NCBI RefSeq assembly: GCF_900111835.1
Contig: NZ_FOJP01000010.1
Span: 62,001 to 126,000 of the forward strand
DNA: 64,000 bases
From: Metapseudomonas otitidis
Lineage (GTDB): Bacteria; Pseudomonadota; Gammaproteobacteria; Pseudomonadales; Pseudomonadaceae
Direction: 5' to 3'
Below are positions 9,013 through 16,485 of the stretch, one piece after another (the first letter of the stretch is position 1; every line of letters starts with the position of its first letter). The notes below the pieces were generated by a model. That model searched no databases. It saw only the letters and a program-made list of their open reading frames with translations, and was not told the origin of the DNA. The position numbers and the translations under genes are program-made.

Positions 9013-9156
9013 GCGCGGCTCCCGGTCGTGTGCGAGGCCGCAGTATAGCCAGGGTGGGCACGGGCCCTGGCAGATCAATTTCGTTCAAGAACCGGGGCGG
9101 CGGATGCGCCTGAATGGGGCCTCGCAATCCAGCGAGAGGCTATTCGGGAGGTTGGG

Positions 9157-10035
9157 GTGTCGAGACGTGCGCAAGGCTATCTGCTGCTGTCACTGGCGAT
9201 GATGACGGTGGGCACCACGGTCATCGCTTCCAAGGTTCTGGCGGGCAGCGTGCCGCCGTTCCAGGCCACCGCGCTGCGCTTCGCCCTGGCCCTGCCGGTG
9301 ATGCTGTGGCTGCTGCGGCGCCAGGGCGCAGCGTGGCCGCGCCTGGGGGCGGGGGACCGCGTGTTGCTGGTACTCCAGGCCGCCGCCGGCAGCGTGGGCT
9401 ACACGGTGCTGCTGGTGATGGGCCTGGCCCACCTGCCGGCGGCGGATGCGGGGGTGATCATCGGCACCTTGCCGGCGGTGTCCGCGCTGTTCTCGGTGCT
9501 GGTACTGGGGGAGCGGCCGGGGCTGCGGCAGGTGGCCAGCGTGGCCTTGGCGACCCTGGGGGTGATGGCGGTGGCCTGGAAGGCCAGCGGGCCGGGCAGC
9601 GGGTTCGGGATGCTCTGCGTGTTCGGCGCGGTGCTGTGCGAGAGCGCGTTCATCCTGCTCAACAAGCGCATGCGCCAGCCGCTGGGCGCGGTGCAGCAGG
9701 CCACGGCCATGGTCGTCCTCGGGCTGCTGGTGTCGGCGCCGGCGGCCCTGCTGGAGGGGCCGTTGGCCTGGCCTGCGCCGGCATCCCTGGGGGCGCTGGC
9801 GTGGTACGCCTGGGTGCCGACGGCGGCGGGTTTCCTGCTCTGGTACGCCGGCTCGTCGCGGGTCAGCGGCGGGGAGGCGGCCACCTTCACGGCGGTGGCC
9901 CCGCTCACGGCAGTGGCGCTGGCAGCCGTTCTGCTGGGGGAGCCGCTGGGGCTGTCCCAGGGGCTGGGGATTGGGGCGGTGGTCCTGGCGATCCTGGTGC
10001 TGGCCGCGCCGTTACGCGACACGGCCAGCCGCTAG
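9157..10035 (+). CDS. EamA/DMT-family transporter
   Basis: The 292-residue, ten-helix membrane protein starts at a GTG (MSRRAQGYLLLSLAMMTVGTT). Two EamA repeats are visible; the first carries PFQATALRFALALPVMLWLL and the second GEAATFTAVAPLTAVALAAVLLGEP, the latter a common C-terminal EamA signature. It is predicted to export small metabolites. It lies divergent from the AraC regulator at 8194-9012 with a 144-bp gap, making a second regulator/exporter pair beside the one at 5958-7883. Substrate unknown. Confidence 0.86.
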   Translation: MSRRAQGYLLLSLAMMTVGTTVIASKVLAGSVPPFQATALRFALALPVMLWLLRRQGAAWPRLGAGDRVLLVLQAAAGSVGYTVLLVMGLAHLPAADAGVIIGTLPAVSALFSVLVLGERPGLRQVASVALATLGVMAVAWKASGPGSGFGMLCVFGAVLCESAFILLNKRMRQPLGAVQQATAMVVLGLLVSAPAALLEGPLAWPAPASLGALAWYAWVPTAAGFLLWYAGSSRVSGGEAATFTAVAPLTAVALAAVLLGEPLGLSQGLGIGAVVLAILVLAAPLRDTASR

Positions 10036-10066
10036 CGCTCCACGCAGGTTCATCGCTGCCCGTTCC

Positions 10067-10126
10067 GTAGCCCGGGCTTCAGCCCGGGAGCGGTGCCGGG
10101 TGTTCCCGGACTGAAGTCCGGGCTAC
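10067..10126. repeat. Inverted pair of REP-like units
   Basis: GTAGCCCGGGCTTCAGCCCGGG (10067-10088) is followed 16 bp later by its inverted counterpart CCCGGACTGAAGTCCGGGCTAC (10105-10126). The head-to-head arrangement of two palindromic units is the typical compound REP layout. It sits just downstream of the EamA gene. Confidence 0.75.
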
Positions 10127-10167
10127 GGTCGGGTGCTGGCCTTGGCATTGCCCGGCATGGCCAGCCA

Positions 10168-10407
10168 CTAGCCGCTGGCTTCGTCGGCCTTTTTCGCTCC
10201 GCGCAGGTTCATTGCCGCCAGGCACAGTTGCAGGACGATCAGCGCCCAGGCGTGGGCGTGCAGGCCCCAGGCGATCCACAGGGCGTTGCTGGCCAGGAAC
10301 ACCCAGAAACCGATGTGTCGCCGGGCGGGTGTCTTCGAGCCGATCAGCCAGGCGGCGGCCACGGTGACCAGCATGGCCGGCCATTGCAGCAGGTCAAGGT
10401 AGTCCAT
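10168..10407 (-). CDS. Small membrane protein, unknown function
   Basis: A 79-residue protein starts MDYLDLLQWPAMLVTVAAAW, with three hydrophobic helices (about residues 8-24, 33-50 and 52-66) and a charged tail (RGAKKADEASG). The ATG has a run of G residues (GGGGGG) six bases upstream. The layout resembles small PQ-loop-like or YgaP-sized membrane proteins, but I do not recognise a family. It is flanked by repeat DNA on both sides and is a single gene. Confidence 0.65.
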   Translation of the reverse strand: MDYLDLLQWPAMLVTVAAAWLIGSKTPARRHIGFWVFLASNALWIAWGLHAHAWALIVLQLCLAAMNLRGAKKADEASG

Positions 10408-10528
10408 CGAATCCCCCCTTGTTCTCCTGTTTAGTGAGGCAGCGGGGGTGACGGTTCCGACGTTTTCACGGCGCATGGGGTGGGCTTCCATTCGCGTGCC
10501 CAGGAATCCCGAAGCCCTTCGTCCGTAG

Positions 10529-10990
10529 CCCGTCACGATGGGCTTCGCACAGCTCAGCCCATCCTACGGACGGAGCGGGCCGTAGGATGCGGTGAGTTCG
10601 GCGAACCGCATCACTGGCGGGGATGCATGAGACCCCCAGCGGCCCATGAGCCCGTCACGATGGGCTTCGCACAGCTCAGCCCATCCTACGGATGGAGCGG
10701 GGCCGTAAGATGCGGTGAGCTCGGCGAACCGCATCGCCGACCGGGATGCATGAGACCCCAGCGGCCCATAAGCCGGTCACGATGGGCTTCGCACAGCTCA
10801 GCCCATCCTACGGATGGGGCGGGGCCGTAGGATGCGGTGAGCTCGGCGAACCGCATCACCGACCGGGATGCATGAGACCCCAGCGGCCCATGAGCGCGTC
10901 ACGATGGGCTTCGCACAGCTCAGCCCATTCTACGGATGGAGCGGGACCGTAGGATGCGGTGAGCTCGGCGAACCGCATCGCGGTGATGAG
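10529..10990. repeat. Four tandem 122-bp repeats made of nested hairpins
   Basis: The motif CACGATGGGCTTCGCACAGC recurs with starts near 10533, 10655, 10777 and 10899, an exact 122-bp period; the last unit is incomplete. Each unit holds three palindromes: GATGGGCT/AGCCCATC, CATCCTACGG/CCGTAGGATG and GATGCGGT/ACCGCATC. Units differ by only a few bases. Any open frames here simply reflect the repeat period. It lies between the 79-residue membrane protein and the SDR operon end. Confidence 0.9.
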
Positions 10991-11013
10991 GACCGAGCGA
11001 GGCGCAACGCGGG

Positions 11014-11382
11014 TCAGCGGCGGTGCAGGAGCACGAGGCCGGCGAGGACGGGGTAGCAGAGGTAGTGCAGGACGAACAGGGCGATGGCCATGGGGCCGGG
11101 GGCGTTCTGCAGGGTCATCATGCCCAGCAGGCCGAGGTAGAGCACGCCGAGCAGGGCGCCATAGCCGAGGACGATGCGCCAGGCTTCGCCCCGGGTCGGC
11201 GGGCGCTTGTACAGCAGGCGGAAGGCGAGGGCGATGAGCAGGGCGGTGACGCCGGCGATCACCAGGGTGGCCAGCAGCCCGCCGAGGTGCACCAGGCTGC
11301 GCAGGGCGAGGTTGAGCAGCATGGCCAGGGCCACGCCGCCGATCACCACGTAGCGCAGGACCAGCGGGCGGGGCGCGTTCAC
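11014..11382 (-). CDS. Four-helix membrane protein, unknown function
   Basis: The 122-residue protein begins at a GTG that overlaps the SDR stop codon (GTGA), so translation is probably coupled. It has about four hydrophobic segments (roughly residues 8-28, 34-57, 69-90 and 98-118), with a basic loop YKRPPTRGEAWR between the second and third. No motif points to a function. It is co-transcribed with the upstream SDR oxidoreductase. I do not recognise the family. Confidence 0.7.
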   Translation of the reverse strand: MNAPRPLVLRYVVIGGVALAMLLNLALRSLVHLGGLLATLVIAGVTALLIALAFRLLYKRPPTRGEAWRIVLGYGALLGVLYLGLLGMMTLQNAPGPMAIALFVLHYLCYPVLAGLVLLHRR

Positions 11383-12218
11383 GAGCGCTCCAGGGCCACG
11401 TTGAGGCCGAAGCGTTTCTTCAGCACCGCTTCCAGCAGGCCCTTGGGCACCAGGCTGGCCAGCAGCGGCAGGGCGCGGCTGCCGTTGCCCAGGCGCAGCA
11501 GGCGCGGGCGCGGGTGGTGCTGGATGGCGTTGAACAGGTCGCGGGCGAATTCGGTGGCGGGGGTGGGGTTGTCCTGGGAGGCGCGGGCCCGGGCGCGGAT
11601 GCCGTCGCGCAGGGGCCACCAGGGCGAGCCTTCGGCGATCAGCGATTCGGCTTCGCGGCTGGCGTTGGCGCCGAAGCTGGAGGCGATGGCGCCGGGCTGC
11701 ACTTCCATGACCTCGATGCCGAAGGGCGCCAGTTCCAGGCGCAGGGCGTCGGAGAGGGCGTGCACAGCGGCCTTGGAGGCGCAGTAGGCGCCGGCGAAGG
11801 GGGTGACCAGCACGCCGGAGACGCTGCCGATATTGACCACCAGGCCACGGCTGGCGCGCAGCACGGGGAAGCAGGCGCGGGTGAGGCCGACCAGGGAGAA
11901 CACGTTGGTCTCGAACTGCCGGCGCAGGCCCTCGGTGCCGCCGTCCAGCAGCGGGCCCATGGCGCCGTAGCCGGCGTTGTTGATGAGCACGTCGAGCCGA
12001 CCCGTTTCCTGCTGCAGGCGCTCACCCAGGCGCGCCACGGCGGCTTCGTCGTTGACGTCCAGCTGCACGCCGGTGAAGCCGGCGACGTTCAGGGCGTCCA
12101 CGTCGTTGGCCTTGCGGGCGCAAGCCCAGACGCTGTAGCCGGCGGCCTTGAAGGCGTCGGCCAGGGCCCTGCCGATGCCGCTGGAGCAGCCGGTGATGAG
12201 GGCAACGGGTTGGCTCAT
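11379..12218 (-). CDS. Short-chain dehydrogenase/reductase (classical SDR)
   Basis: This 279-residue NAD(P)-dependent oxidoreductase has a nucleotide-binding TGCSSGIG (residues 9-16), an NNAG (about 80-83), a catalytic serine in NIGSVSG and a YCASK active site (Y-x-x-x-K, about 145-149). SDRs with these motifs reduce or oxidise carbonyl/hydroxyl groups on diverse substrates. The C-terminal region with RARASQDNPTPATEFA is typical of bacterial retinol-dehydrogenase-like SDRs. It is translationally coupled to a small membrane protein. The substrate cannot be deduced. Confidence 0.87.
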   Translation of the reverse strand: MSQPVALITGCSSGIGRALADAFKAAGYSVWACARKANDVDALNVAGFTGVQLDVNDEAAVARLGERLQQETGRLDVLINNAGYGAMGPLLDGGTEGLRRQFETNVFSLVGLTRACFPVLRASRGLVVNIGSVSGVLVTPFAGAYCASKAAVHALSDALRLELAPFGIEVMEVQPGAIASSFGANASREAESLIAEGSPWWPLRDGIRARARASQDNPTPATEFARDLFNAIQHHPRPRLLRLGNGSRALPLLASLVPKGLLEAVLKKRFGLNVALERS

Positions 12219-12257
12219 TGCGAATTTCCTTGTTGGTCTTGTTGTGGTGGAAGTCGA

Positions 12258-12722
12258 TCAGTCGGCGAATCTGCCATGCAATCGTTCGGCGCGGAACTCC
12301 AGCGTGTCGGCTCGATAGCCACGGCGCAGCGGCGGCAGCGGCAGGCAGTCCTGCCAGTCGGCACCGGCCTGCAGGCGCGGCGGGCCGAGGCTGCGCTCGG
12401 CCTCGTAGGGGGATTCGGCGAGGTTGAGGTCGTCGCCCGGGCGGTAGGCCTGCACGATCCAGGCGAGGTCCAGCAGGGTGGTGCTGCTGCCGTTGTGCAC
12501 GCTGATCTTCAGCGGGCGGTCGGCGGGGCACTGGTCGGGCTGGTAGGCGAGGCGGACGTCGAGGCGGGCCAGCTGTTCGTTCACCAGGCGCTCTTCCCAC
12601 AGCACCCAGGCGGCCATGAGCCCGATGACCAGCACCGCAGCCAGGGAGATGGGCAGCGCCTTGGTCGGGTGGCGGATGACCAGGATCAGCCAGGCGAAGA
12701 GGAGGATGGCGCCGAGGAGCAT
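12258..12722 (-). CDS. Membrane-anchored hypothetical protein
   Basis: This is a 154-residue protein with two N-terminal helices (MLLGAILLFAWLILVI, about 1-16, and PISLAAVLVIGLMAAWVLW, about 22-40), then a soluble domain of about 110 residues. The soluble part contains ISVHNGSSTTLLDLAW, a beta-rich motif that looks like an Ig-like fold on the periplasmic side. The start is the only ATG that keeps the helices; its ribosome site is weak. It lies 39 bp upstream of the SDR gene on the same strand. No function recognised. Confidence 0.65.
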   Translation of the reverse strand: MLLGAILLFAWLILVIRHPTKALPISLAAVLVIGLMAAWVLWEERLVNEQLARLDVRLAYQPDQCPADRPLKISVHNGSSTTLLDLAWIVQAYRPGDDLNLAESPYEAERSLGPPRLQAGADWQDCLPLPPLRRGYRADTLEFRAERLHGRFAD

Positions 12723-12781
12723 GAGGAGGGCCCATGACGGAAAGGCTGCAATGCTAGCGCAATCCGTGATCAGGCAGGGGT

Positions 12782-12824
12782 AAAAGGCACGGGGCCGTTG
12801 GCCGTTCCTGGCCCGGGCCCCGTG
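12782..12824 (-). terminator. Rho-independent terminator after the alginate operon
   Basis: Read on the minus strand, a perfect 9-bp stem CACGGGGCC/GGCCCCGTG (12816-12824 with 12788-12796) is followed by GCCTTTTA. It lies about 80 bp beyond the algA stop codon, so it is the likely end of the alginate transcript. Confidence 0.75.
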
Positions 12825-12863
12825 AGGCGGTGCGCGCGGCGGCACCCGCTGGCACAGGCGCCG

Positions 12864-12892
12864 GGAGCCTCCCGATGGGGGAGGGAGGCTCC
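12864..12892. terminator. Hairpin directly after algA
   Basis: A perfect 10-bp stem GGAGCCTCCC/GGGAGGCTCC with a 9-nt loop lies 14 bp beyond the algA stop. It has no U-run, so on its own it may slow polymerase or protect the 3' end, with true termination at the next hairpin. Confidence 0.55.
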
Positions 12893-12905
12893 GGGGCGTG
12901 GCCCC

Positions 12906-14354
12906 TCAGCGCGCGGTGGACACCTGGCTGACGCGCACGCCGCTGTCACTGCGGCCGTAGACGTCCTCCAGGCGTTCGATGTCGTCCTCGCCCAGGTAGC
13001 TGCCGGACTGCACCTCGATGATCTCCAGGGGGATCTTGCCGGGGTTGGTCAGGCGGTGCACCGACGTCATGGGGATGTAGGTCGACTGGTTTTCGGTGAG
13101 CAGGAAGGTCTTGTCGTCACAGGTCACCTCGGCGGTGCCGGAGACGACGATCCAGTGCTCGGCGCGGTGGTGGTGCATCTGCAGCGAGAGCTGGGCGCCG
13201 GGCTTGACGGTGATGTGCTTGACCTGGAAGCGGCCGCCCATGTCCACCGAGTCGTACGAGCCCCAGGGGCGGTACACGGCGCAGTGGTTCTGGGTTTCCG
13301 CGCGGCCCTGGGCGTCGAGGTCGTTGACCAGCTTCTTGACGTCCTGCACGCGGTCGCGGTGGGCGATCATCATGGCGTCCTTGGTCTCGACCACGACGAT
13401 GTCGTCCAGGCCGATCACCGACACCAGCTTGCCGTTGCCGTGCACCAGGCAGTTGCGGCTGTCGTGCACCACCACGTCGCCCTTGGTGACGTTGCCCTGG
13501 GGGTCCTTGTCGTGGACTTCCCAGATGGAGCTCCAGCTGCCGACGTCGTTCCAGCCGGCGGAGAGCGGCACCACGCAGGCGCGGGCGGTCTTCTCCATCA
13601 CCGCGTAGTCGATGGAGTTGTCCGGGCAGCAGGCGAAGGTGGCGGCGTCGATGGTGACGGTGGTGCCTTCGCGCTGGCTGCGTTCCAGGGCCAGCAGGCA
13701 GGTGTCGTAGATGTCCACGTCGTGGTGCTTGAGCTCGTCGAGGAAGCGGCTGGCGCGGAACAGGAACATGCCGCTGTTCCAGAAGTAGTCACCGGCCTCG
13801 ACGTACTGCTGGGCGCGCTCGGCGTCGGGTTTCTCGACGAACTGGGCGACCCGGCTGATGCCCTCGGGCAGCTCGCCGCTGGCCTGGCCACGGATGTAGC
13901 CGTAGCCGGTCTCGGGGCGCAGGGCCGGCACACCGAACAGCACCATCTCGCCCTTCTCGGCGGCGATGGTGGCCAGGGCCAGGGCCTGCTGGAAGGCGCG
14001 CTGGTCTTCCAGCACGTGGTCGGCGGGCATCACCAGCATCAGCTCGTCGCGGCCCTCGGCCAGCAGCTGCATGGCGGCGATGGCGACGGCGGGCGCGGTG
14101 TTGCGGCCGAAGGGTTCGAGCAGCATGGCCTGCGGGGTGACGCCGATGCTGTCGAGCTGCTCCTGGACGATGAAGCGGTGGTCCTTGTTGGCCACCAGCA
14201 CCGGCGGCTGCATGCCGTCGAAGGCCAGGCGCTGCAGGGTCTGCTGGAACAGGGTCTTCTCACCGGTCAGGGCGAGGAACTGCTTGGGGTACTGCTTGCG
14301 CGAAAGGGGCCAGAGCCGGGAGCCGCTACCGCCAGAAAGGATTACAGGGATCAT
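12906..14354 (-). CDS. algA: Bifunctional phosphomannose isomerase / GDP-mannose pyrophosphorylase AlgA
   Basis: At 482 residues this matches the usual length. AlgA catalyses the first and third steps to GDP-mannose: fructose-6-P to mannose-6-P, and mannose-1-P plus GTP to GDP-mannose. The N-terminal nucleotidyltransferase domain begins with the GGSGSRLWPLSRKQYPKQF signature (residues 7-25) and contains FVEKP. The C-terminal isomerase cupin has SLQMHHHRAEHWIVVSG with metal-binding histidines. ATG 14354 is chosen because the signature follows at once and AGGAG lies 8 bp upstream; the frame runs on upstream. It is the last gene of the alginate operon, separated from algF by a gap that includes an inserted repeat element. 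Confidence 0.97.
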   Translation of the reverse strand: MIPVILSGGSGSRLWPLSRKQYPKQFLALTGEKTLFQQTLQRLAFDGMQPPVLVANKDHRFIVQEQLDSIGVTPQAMLLEPFGRNTAPAVAIAAMQLLAEGRDELMLVMPADHVLEDQRAFQQALALATIAAEKGEMVLFGVPALRPETGYGYIRGQASGELPEGISRVAQFVEKPDAERAQQYVEAGDYFWNSGMFLFRASRFLDELKHHDVDIYDTCLLALERSQREGTTVTIDAATFACCPDNSIDYAVMEKTARACVVPLSAGWNDVGSWSSIWEVHDKDPQGNVTKGDVVVHDSRNCLVHGNGKLVSVIGLDDIVVVETKDAMMIAHRDRVQDVKKLVNDLDAQGRAETQNHCAVYRPWGSYDSVDMGGRFQVKHITVKPGAQLSLQMHHHRAEHWIVVSGTAEVTCDDKTFLLTENQSTYIPMTSVHRLTNPGKIPLEIIEVQSGSYLGEDDIERLEDVYGRSDSGVRVSQVSTAR

Positions 14355-14417
14355 GGTGTTTCTCCTAAGAAGCTTGTCTGTTTGTGAGTAGTTGCTGCTC
14401 ATCACATCGATCACTGA

Positions 14418-14557
14418 GAACATGCCCAAGACCTGCTGCGCGTCGGGTCTGCTGCGTTGAAAGCTCACTCGGAATGCTCATTTACAGCTCGTAAACTGCG
14501 CGTCCTCGCAAGCTTTCGCCTTGCATCCCTCTAGCTCGCTAGGCCTTGGGCATGTTC
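14418..14557. mobile_element. 140-bp MITE-like element with perfect 13-bp terminal inverted repeats
   Basis: The ends are GAACATGCCCAAG (14418-14430) and its exact reverse complement CTTGGGCATGTTC (14545-14557). Inside, a second set of inverted segments (GAAAGCT/AGCTTTC and TTTAC/GTAAA around 14460-14515) lets the whole element fold into a long imperfect hairpin. It has no coding capacity. It sits in the algF-algA gap, the only place in the operon where the spacing exceeds about 175 bp. No clear target-site duplication is visible. Confidence 0.72.
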
Positions 14558-14637
14558 AAACCTCTGTCTTGTAGTCCCACTGTCTCGTGCGGCGGGTACG
14601 AAGCGTGGCCCGGGGCCTGGGCCCCGGGCGGGGCGGA

Positions 14638-15282
14638 TCAGGACTCGGCGGGGCGCTTGACCCAGACCGGGGAGAGCTTGCCGCCGCTGCCGGTGATGTA
14701 GAGGCAGACGACTTCGCCGCGCTGCAGCGAGACCGGCTTGAGGTCACTGACCTTGCGGGTGCCGTCGAACAGGGCGAGGTTGACCTTCACCGGGTTGATC
14801 TCGCGCTCGCCACGGCCCTGGGCGGCCACGTCCTCGACCACGGCGGTCTTGCCGTCGGCGGTCTTCAGGGTGAGCTTGGCGCCGGAGAGGTTCTGCACCC
14901 GCAGCAGGGCCTTCTGCTTGTTCTTGAAGGCCGGCTCTTCCACCAGCTTGGGCTCGGCGCCCGGCTGGCTGACCAGGGTGTAGTAGCGGTCGGACTCCAG
15001 TTTCACTGGGACGCTGGCGCTGCCCACCTGGGCGTTGTAGTTGCCGGCCGGCAGGAACTTGAAGTCGCTGGAGCCCAGCGGGGCGACGTCGTTCAGGGCG
15101 GTGTTGCCGACGCTGACGTCCAGTTCGCTGGCACCGGCGTTGTAGGCGCGGACGAAGGCCGAACCCTTCGGCGCCTGCGGGCCGTAGAGGCCGCCTTCAT
15201 CGGCCAGGGCGGAGAAGGCGCTGACGCCCAGGGCCAGGGCGCAGGCGTACGACGTCCAGGTGCGTTGCTTCTGTCGGTTCAT
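14638..15282 (-). CDS. algF: Alginate O-acetylation protein AlgF
   Basis: The 214-residue periplasmic protein has a signal peptide (MNRQKQRTWTSYACALALGV to about ALA at 27). AlgF is needed, with AlgI and AlgJ, to deliver acetyl groups to mannuronate residues; it has no known catalytic motif and probably acts as an adaptor. The body is beta-rich, with segments such as [20 protein letters not shown] and AKLTLKTADGKTAVVEDVA. ATG 15282 has AAGGAGG upstream and gives the signal peptide; the frame is open further up. It lies between algJ and algA. Length matches the family. Confidence 0.95.
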   Translation of the reverse strand: MNRQKQRTWTSYACALALGVSAFSALADEGGLYGPQAPKGSAFVRAYNAGASELDVSVGNTALNDVAPLGSSDFKFLPAGNYNAQVGSASVPVKLESDRYYTLVSQPGAEPKLVEEPAFKNKQKALLRVQNLSGAKLTLKTADGKTAVVEDVAAQGRGEREINPVKVNLALFDGTRKVSDLKPVSLQRGEVVCLYITGSGGKLSPVWVKRPAES

Positions 15283-15338
15283 GGTGTTTCCTCCTTTGGT
15301 GCAATGCGCATGGCGCTTGGGACCCGAAGGCCCGTTCG

Positions 15339-16472
15339 TTAATGGGTGGCGGCGACGCGCTCGCCGGGGGCGCCCTTGCGCAGCTGGGCGATCCACTGCG
15401 GGTCGAACTCGCTCAGGTCGTTGGGCATGGGCAGGTAGCGCTCGGGGAATTCCCAGATCACCAGCTCGGGGGCGGCGTCCTTCAGCTCGTCGCTCTTGAG
15501 GTACTTGAGCATCGGCAGGATCGGGCCGTGGCCGTCCTCGGCGTGGTTCACCAGGTCGCGCTGCAGGGACTGGCGCAGGGCGCCGGCGAAGTTCCAGTTG
15601 GGGTTGGCGCTGTAGCTGGTGCCCACCAGGGCCACCGGCACGCTGCTGTCACCGAACAGGTCGCCGGATTCCTCCTCGCCTGCGGCGCGGGTCTCGCGCT
15701 TCTGCAGGGTGTCCGGGGCGGGCATCAGGTCGGCGAACAGCGGGTCGAGCGGCAGGAAGCGGGTCAGGTCGCCCTTGTAGTCCTCGTTCTTCACCGCTTC
15801 GGTGACGAAGGCCTGGTCGCTGCCGGAGAGGCTGACGCGCTCGCGCACCACCTGGCCCAGGCGCTGGGCCACCACTTCGGCGCCCTGGGGCGTCCAGTGG
15901 GTGTCGGTGCGCAGGAACACCTGGCCGTTGTTCTTGGCCTGTTCCAGCGGGCCGAGCAGGTCCGGGGCGATGATCCCGGCCTTGCGCACGGCGCCACGGA
16001 AGTGGGCGTAGAGGTCCTGGCGCAGGGCGGTGGGGCGGGCCTCGCCGACGTGCTCGGGGTAGATCCGCGACTTGGACGGGACGATGGCCAGCACCAGCTT
16101 GATGCCCCGGCTGTCCAGCTCGTCGCGCACGCCCTGGATCAGCGCCAGGTTCTCCTGCAGGTGGCGCTCGCCTTCGGCCACCGGGTCGAACTCCTCGTCG
16201 GAGAACAGCCAGCCGTCCTGGCCGATCACCACGCCCTGGCGGCCTTCGCCGAACAGGCCGTAGTCCACCAGGGCCCAGAGGTTGGTGCCGATCTGCTTGA
16301 TGGGGAATTCATCGTCGTAGTGCTTCTCGAAGGCGTGGGCCAGCTTGCCGTTGAGCACGGTGGTTTCCTTGGCGACGCTGAAGCCGACGATGCCGCGCAT
16401 GGACCACAGGCTCAGGGCCAGCAGCATGCCGGCGAAGGCGACGATGTAGAGGGTGTTTGCAGTTCTGCTCAT
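15339..16472 (-). CDS. algJ: Alginate O-acetyltransferase AlgJ
   Basis: The protein has 377 residues. A membrane-anchored N-terminal helix (about 8-24) precedes a periplasmic SGNH-like domain. The catalytic motif TDTHW gives Asp190 and His192, and GTSYS gives Ser286, matching the Asp/His/Ser triad described for AlgJ. AlgJ forms part of the acetylation complex with AlgI and AlgF and shares its fold with AlgX. The loop EEESGDLFGDSSVPV lies just before the serine motif. ATG start; algI ends 14 bp upstream. Intact and of normal length. Confidence 0.96.
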   Translation of the reverse strand: MSRTANTLYIVAFAGMLLALSLWSMRGIVGFSVAKETTVLNGKLAHAFEKHYDDEFPIKQIGTNLWALVDYGLFGEGRQGVVIGQDGWLFSDEEFDPVAEGERHLQENLALIQGVRDELDSRGIKLVLAIVPSKSRIYPEHVGEARPTALRQDLYAHFRGAVRKAGIIAPDLLGPLEQAKNNGQVFLRTDTHWTPQGAEVVAQRLGQVVRERVSLSGSDQAFVTEAVKNEDYKGDLTRFLPLDPLFADLMPAPDTLQKRETRAAGEEESGDLFGDSSVPVALVGTSYSANPNWNFAGALRQSLQRDLVNHAEDGHGPILPMLKYLKSDELKDAAPELVIWEFPERYLPMPNDLSEFDPQWIAQLRKGAPGERVAATH

Positions 16473-16485
16473 GTGTGCGCTCCCT

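Noticed and set aside
10529-10990. CRISPR array
   Set aside because: The 122-bp units are repeated in full with no unique spacers.
10480-11056. Series of short plus-strand frames starting MHETPAAHE and similar
   Set aside because: They are only translations of the 122-bp repeat unit.
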